Below, one piece after another: positions 6,866 to 10,015 of a stretch of 10,015 nucleotides of DNA. Within the stretch, counting starts at the first letter, position 1; the number at the start of each line of letters is the position of its first letter. The DNA is from an uncultured Spirochaetales bacterium (lineage in GTDB: Bacteria; Spirochaetota; Spirochaetia; Treponematales; Treponemataceae). The notes beneath the pieces are model-generated. The model ran no database searches. It had not been told where the DNA came from and saw only the letters and a program-made list of their open reading frames with translations. The DNA lies in contig CAMGSV010000085.1 in NCBI GenBank assembly GCA_946061495.1, forward strand, positions 1 to 10,015. The letters run 5' to 3'. The position numbers and the translations under genes are program-made.

Positions 6866-6871
6866 AGATAT

Positions 6872-6877
6872 AGTATA
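6872..6877 (-). promoter_or_regulatory. -10-like box (TATACT) six bases before the copy 1 start
   Basis: TATACT on the minus strand ends six bases before the ATG at 6865. A transcript from it would begin at or next to the start codon, giving a leaderless mRNA. The -35 region (T-rich, about 6895-6900) is poor. The 51-bp gap to the upstream gene holds no terminator, so read-through from copy 2 is also possible. Confidence 0.4.
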
Positions 6878-6934
6878 CAGCATATTTTAGAAAAAAAGAA
6901 CAAAAATCATACAATAAAATAACTGGAGAAAAAA

Positions 6935-8083
6935 CTACATGAAATTTGACAGGGGAAAGGTCACCCGGATGCCCGTAGAAAATACAAGTCCTGATGACAG
7001 AGAACTGAGCGGTGACAAGGCCGCACCGTCCATATCGTTGAATACCGTATAGCGCAAGTCTTGCACCAAGGAAAGCTCCACCTTGCCAGCCTTGAGGGTG
7101 GGAGTCTGGAGACACAATCCAATCACTCCAGGAAAAATCGAGCCCTTCACCCGATTGCCATCCGTGCCAGGCTCCACCGGCTTGCCCATGGCAAAGACGG
7201 GTCCTGCATACACCCGGATTCCCTTGGCCACCGTCAACGAAAATACAAGGGGCAACTTCACCACCTTCATGGCTGGGTCATAGGACAGGGAGAATCCGAA
7301 TCCCGGCTCCAGATTGCCTCCGGTGTAGCGGGCATGGGCATCAAGTGTGACACCACGGAAAATCAGATGAAAACGATTGGCACTGAAAAAGGTCCAGTCG
7401 CCGGTGAGGGTTCCATCTATGGCCACACGGCGGAAGAAGCCATTGGCCCCTTCTCCGCCTCCGCCCTTGCCTCCTGCGTTGGAGCCAGCAGCGGCATTGT
7501 CACCACTCCCGCTGGAGGCAAAAAGCCCGCCTCCTTGCGAAGCTCCAGCGGAACCGCCCTCCATGACCACCCGCTGCTCGCTGGTGTCACCAGTTGCGGG
7601 CAAGAATCGGCCGGCTCCCGCATAAGTTCTGCTCCAATAGGATTCCTTCAATGAAGAGATGATGACGCCGGTATTAGGTCCATCGCTGGCAGCATGAATA
7701 AACTGATTGTTCCCCAGATACAAGCCCACGTGGGAGATGCGGGAGCCAACGGTCTTGAAGAAGACCAGGTCGCCCGCCTCCTTCTCCGAGTCATTGATAA
7801 TTCGAACGGCAGAATAAATACCAGCAGCAGAACGGGGAAGCTTTATCCCGATGGCGTCATTTGCCACCGTGAAGATGAGGCCGGAGCAGTCCATGCCACT
7901 CTTGCTGGCTCCGCCGTATACGTAGGGTACCCCCACAAACTGCTTGCTGTAGTCAATCATCTTTTGTCTGGCTTCTCGAGACTCACCAACCGTCATGGAC
8001 TGAACCGCCTGACAGAACATGGGTACACAGACGGCCCAGCACAGAATCAGGCAGCAGATAATCTTGGGCAGATTTTTATGCAT
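6935..8083 (-). CDS. Secreted NlpC/P60 cell-wall hydrolase with C-terminal beta-rich domain (copy 2)
   Basis: A 382-aa paralogue of the next gene with the same layout. Seen: a signal peptide (about 1-25, hydrophobic core rich in Cys, Ile and Leu); an NlpC/P60 domain (about 35-160) with catalytic C66 in MDCSGL, H118 in HVGLYLG and H130 in FIHAAS; a Gly/Ala/Ser-rich linker (about 163-215, with a run GGKGGGGEG); and a beta-rich tail (about 218-382) ending in FSTGIRVTFPLS. Expected role: cutting peptidoglycan peptide bonds in the periplasm during growth or remodelling. Conserved blocks shared with copy 1 include GVPYxYGG, SGMDCSG, GDLVFF, YLGNN.FIHAAS, TGVIIS and VQD.RY. The linker diverges. It is the first gene of a likely three-gene unit, divergent from the acyl-CoA ligase gene. 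The ATG at 8083 has no Shine-Dalgarno but lies seven bases after a TATAAT box. Confidence 0.9.
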   Translation of the reverse strand: MHKNLPKIICCLILCWAVCVPMFCQAVQSMTVGESREARQKMIDYSKQFVGVPYVYGGASKSGMDCSGLIFTVANDAIGIKLPRSAAGIYSAVRIINDSEKEAGDLVFFKTVGSRISHVGLYLGNNQFIHAASDGPNTGVIISSLKESYWSRTYAGAGRFLPATGDTSEQRVVMEGGSAGASQGGGLFASSGSGDNAAAGSNAGGKGGGGEGANGFFRRVAIDGTLTGDWTFFSANRFHLIFRGVTLDAHARYTGGNLEPGFGFSLSYDPAMKVVKLPLVFSLTVAKGIRVYAGPVFAMGKPVEPGTDGNRVKGSIFPGVIGLCLQTPTLKAGKVELSLVQDLRYTVFNDMDGAALSPLSSLSSGLVFSTGIRVTFPLSNFM

Positions 8084-8090
8084 AGCTGCA

Positions 8091-8118
8091 ATTATAACTC
8101 ATAAACTAAAAAAAACAA
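8091..8118 (-). promoter_or_regulatory. Promoter of the NlpC/P60-lipoprotein unit, TATAAT seven bases before the start
   Basis: On the minus strand a perfect TATAAT (8091-8096) lies seven bases before the ATG at 8083, with a weak -35 TTGTTT (8113-8118) 16 bp upstream in a T-rich tract. Transcription would start at about the ATG, which predicts a leaderless message. No ribosome binding site is visible, which agrees. Confidence 0.5.
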
Positions 8119-8149
8119 AATAAAAAGTCTGATTTCGCAACATTTTTCC

Positions 8150-8173
8150 CTTAAATGTGTCATACTTAAATGT
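8150..8173 (+). promoter_or_regulatory. Direct repeat and probable promoter zone upstream of the acyl-CoA ligase gene
   Basis: CTTAAATGT occurs twice, at 8150-8158 and 8165-8173, offset by 15 bp. A CATACT box (8161-8166) that could serve as -10 lies between and partly overlaps the second copy. No strong -35 is visible. The repeat could be an operator for a regulator or chance in AT-rich DNA. Confidence 0.35.
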
Positions 8174-8201
8174 AGAAATAAATTTCAATTAAGGATGCAG
8201 C

Positions 8202-9926
8202 ATGACAAAGAACCAACTCCCCTGGGCCTTTCTTGACGACTGGAGAGGCAAGACCTTTACCGGACAGTGGCCAACCCTGCCGGAAATGTTCAAAATCACC
8301 GCAGAGCGGTATCCTGACCGCCCCTGTTTCACCGACTTTGTACCGGAGCGTGTCACCCGCACCTACGCCGAGGTATTGCAGAACATCGAACGGCTTGCCA
8401 ACTGGCTGTCTGTCGCTGGAATCTCCAAGGGAACCCACGTGGCAGTCAGCGGGAAGAACTCCTCCGAGTGGGCCACCGTCTACCTGGCCACCCTCTTTGC
8501 CGGGGGAATCATCATCCCCATCGACTACGGACTTCGTGAGCCGGAGATCGAGAACCTGCTGAACACGGCAAAGCCCAAGTTCTTCTTTGTGGACGAGGAG
8601 AAGTACGACTATTTCTGCACGCATCCCTGCGGCTCCCTAGTGTTCTCCCTGTCGCCGAAATATGTGAACAGCTACGCCTACGGCCTTGAGACCAGCGCCA
8701 AGGCCACCATCACCCCCGCCACGGAGATGGATACGGCGGCCATCCTGTTCACCTCGGGAACCACTGGCATCCCCAAGGGAGTGATGCTGTCCCACCGCAA
8801 CCTTGTCTCCGACTGCTACCTGGCCCAGACAAACCTGGAGATTCTCCCCACTGACGTGTTCTATGCACTGCTGCCCATCCACCACTCCTACACCATGCAG
8901 GCCGCCTTCATAGAGCCCCTGTCCGTGGGTGCCGAGGTAGTCTTTGGCAAGACCATGGCCGTCACCCGGATGCTGAAGGAATTGAAGGAGGGAAAAATCA
9001 CCATCCTGCTGGGAGTGCCGCTGCTGTTCAACAAGCTTTTGGCGGGCATCCTGAAGGGCATCAAAGATAAGGGACCCGTGGTGAACGGCATCATGCACTT
9101 CCTGATGGGGATTTCCTACCTGGTGAAAAAGCTCTTCAAGGTGAACCCCGGAAAGACGCTGTTCAAGGAAGTGCTGGAGAAGGCCAGCATCTCCACCCTG
9201 CGCATCGCCATCTGTGGCGGCGGCCCCCTGGCAGCCAGCGTGTTCAAGGTGTACAACCAGCTGGGAATCGACTTTATCCAGGGATACGGCCTGACGGAGA
9301 CCTCCCCCATCATCGCCTTGAACCCGGTGGACCGGTTCAAGATTGAGAGCGTGGGCCAGTTCTTTGCCCCCCACATGGAGATGAAGATTCTGGAGCCCGA
9401 CGCCCAGGGAATCGGAGAGGTGGCCGTGAAGGGCCCCATGGTGATGCAGGGCTACTACAAGATGCCCGACGAGACGGCAGCAGTCTTTACCGAGGACGGA
9501 TTCTTCAAGACGGGAGACCTGGGACGGCTGGACAGCGAGGGCTACCTGTATCTTGCAGGCCGGGCAAAGAACATGATTGTCACCGAGGGCGGCAAGAACG
9601 TGTACCCGGAGGAGATCGAGAACCAGTTCCAGCTTGTCACCGACATTGAGCAGATCACCGTCCAAGGCTACCTCATGGACGAGGCCACCAAGTCAGAGGG
9701 GATCGAGGCATTGATTTATCCCTCCGACGAGCTGTTCAACCGGCTCAAGCTGCTGCGTGGCGACCTGGAGAGCGCCGATCTGGTGAAGGAGACCCTGGAG
9801 GGACTGGTGGCCGAGGTGAACCGGCGACTCCAGCCCTACTCCCGCATTTCCCGCACCACCATCCTGGAGGAGCCTCTGGAAATGACCACCACCAAGAAGG
9901 TGAAGCGAACCTACAACAAGAAGTAG
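8202..9926 (+). CDS. Long-chain fatty acid-CoA ligase-type AMP-forming enzyme
   Basis: Predicted to activate a fatty acid with ATP to the acyl-adenylate and then the CoA (or possibly ACP) thioester, on the cytoplasmic side of the membrane. The 574-aa protein has the full ANL-superfamily signature set: P-loop LFTSGTTGIPKGVMLSH (182-198); YGLTETSP (362-369); GEVAVKGPMVMQGYY (405-419); TGDLGRLDSEGYLYLAGR (437-454); and a C-terminal basic segment TTTKKVKR (562-569) that should carry the catalytic Lys. A hydrophobic, Lys-rich insertion (about 280-320) is typical of long-chain enzymes. The ATG at 8202 has AAGGA (8191-8195) at six bases. It is transcribed divergently from the NlpC/P60 unit and looks monocistronic. 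Treponemes depend heavily on exogenous fatty acids, which fits the role. The exact substrate cannot be read from sequence, and no acyltransferase domain is fused to it. Confidence 0.93.
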   Translation: MTKNQLPWAFLDDWRGKTFTGQWPTLPEMFKITAERYPDRPCFTDFVPERVTRTYAEVLQNIERLANWLSVAGISKGTHVAVSGKNSSEWATVYLATLFAGGIIIPIDYGLREPEIENLLNTAKPKFFFVDEEKYDYFCTHPCGSLVFSLSPKYVNSYAYGLETSAKATITPATEMDTAAILFTSGTTGIPKGVMLSHRNLVSDCYLAQTNLEILPTDVFYALLPIHHSYTMQAAFIEPLSVGAEVVFGKTMAVTRMLKELKEGKITILLGVPLLFNKLLAGILKGIKDKGPVVNGIMHFLMGISYLVKKLFKVNPGKTLFKEVLEKASISTLRIAICGGGPLAASVFKVYNQLGIDFIQGYGLTETSPIIALNPVDRFKIESVGQFFAPHMEMKILEPDAQGIGEVAVKGPMVMQGYYKMPDETAAVFTEDGFFKTGDLGRLDSEGYLYLAGRAKNMIVTEGGKNVYPEEIENQFQLVTDIEQITVQGYLMDEATKSEGIEALIYPSDELFNRLKLLRGDLESADLVKETLEGLVAEVNRRLQPYSRISRTTILEEPLEMTTTKKVKRTYNKK

Positions 9927-9962
9927 GAAGGTTGAAAAAAGGGTAGGCCGTGGAAGCTGATG

Positions 9963-10015
9963 TGAAGTGCACCCCTAAAGTTGGACAAATAAAGTTCAAT
10001 TTTAGGAGGTGCATT
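9963..10015 (+). mobile_element. Left end of a probable IS3-family (IS150-like) insertion sequence, cut by the window edge
   Basis: Starting about 36 bp after the acyl-CoA ligase stop, the sequence TGAAGTGCACCCC then AAAGTTGGACAAA resembles IS150-group terminal inverted repeats, which start with TG and carry GCACCC and GTTGGAC. It is followed by AGGAGG (10004-10009), well placed for a transposase orfA starting just beyond the window. No transposase sequence or second terminal repeat is visible, so the call rests on the terminus alone. The exact first base (9961 or 9963) is uncertain. Confidence 0.6.
9974..10006 (+). promoter_or_regulatory. Hairpin at the insertion-sequence end, reaching its ribosome binding site
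   Basis: CCTAAAGTTGGAC (9974-9986) pairs with GTTCAATTTTAGG (9994-10006) over 13 positions, two of them G-U in RNA, with a 7-nt loop. The 3' arm overlaps the first bases of the AGGAGG site. In insertion sequences such stems can silence transposase translation from transcripts entering from outside. Confidence 0.5.

Noticed and set aside
8637..9665. 342-codon open frame on the minus strand, antisense to the acyl-CoA ligase gene
   Set aside because: The plus-strand protein has every family motif across this span. The antisense product is His/Gly/Leu-rich with no domain, and arises from GC-rich third positions.

Overview
The window looks like chromosome from a spirochaete, most likely a Treponema-type anaerobe. 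This is an inference. It rests on a cysteine-bearing signal peptide with a loose, spirochaete-style lipobox, two secreted NlpC/P60 proteins with a beta-rich tail, weak or absent Shine-Dalgarno sites on part of the genes, and an anaerobic hydrogenase operon. Base composition is moderately GC-rich in the genes and AT-rich between them. No rRNA, tRNA, CRISPR array or phage gene was seen. No gene-free stretch exceeds 300 bases.

From left to right: positions 1-78 hold three tandem copies of a 23-bp unit and part of a fourth, cut by the window edge. A minus-strand terminator follows (155-192). It closes a four-gene minus-strand operon (4744 down to 199) in the order hydC/hndA (NuoE-like), hndB (small ferredoxin-like), hydB/hndC (NuoF-like NADH/FMN subunit) and hydA/hndD ([FeFe] hydrogenase catalytic subunit). 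Gene order and protein lengths match the HndABCD type of NAD(P)-linked, group A3 (electron-bifurcating) hydrogenase. It would interconvert H2 with NAD(P)H and reduced ferredoxin in the cytoplasm. A promoter region with two -10-like boxes lies at 4777-4825.

A second minus-strand unit (8083 down to 4930) encodes two paralogous secreted NlpC/P60 peptidoglycan hydrolases fused to a C-terminal beta-strand-rich domain, then a lipoprotein of unknown function. It ends at a strong terminator (4861-4909). Both NlpC/P60 genes have a -10-like box only 6-7 nt before their best ATG, which suggests leaderless messages. The lipoprotein start lies 4 nt past the preceding stop codon.

Divergent from this unit, a plus-strand gene (8202-9926) encodes a long-chain fatty acid-CoA ligase-type AMP-forming enzyme. 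About 36 bp past its stop the window ends in what looks like the left end of an IS3-family (IS150-like) insertion sequence. It carries a hairpin over the ribosome binding site of a transposase gene that would begin just outside the window.

The hydrogenase operon is the best-understood part. The tandem NlpC/P60-beta-domain proteins with their lipoprotein are the least described part.
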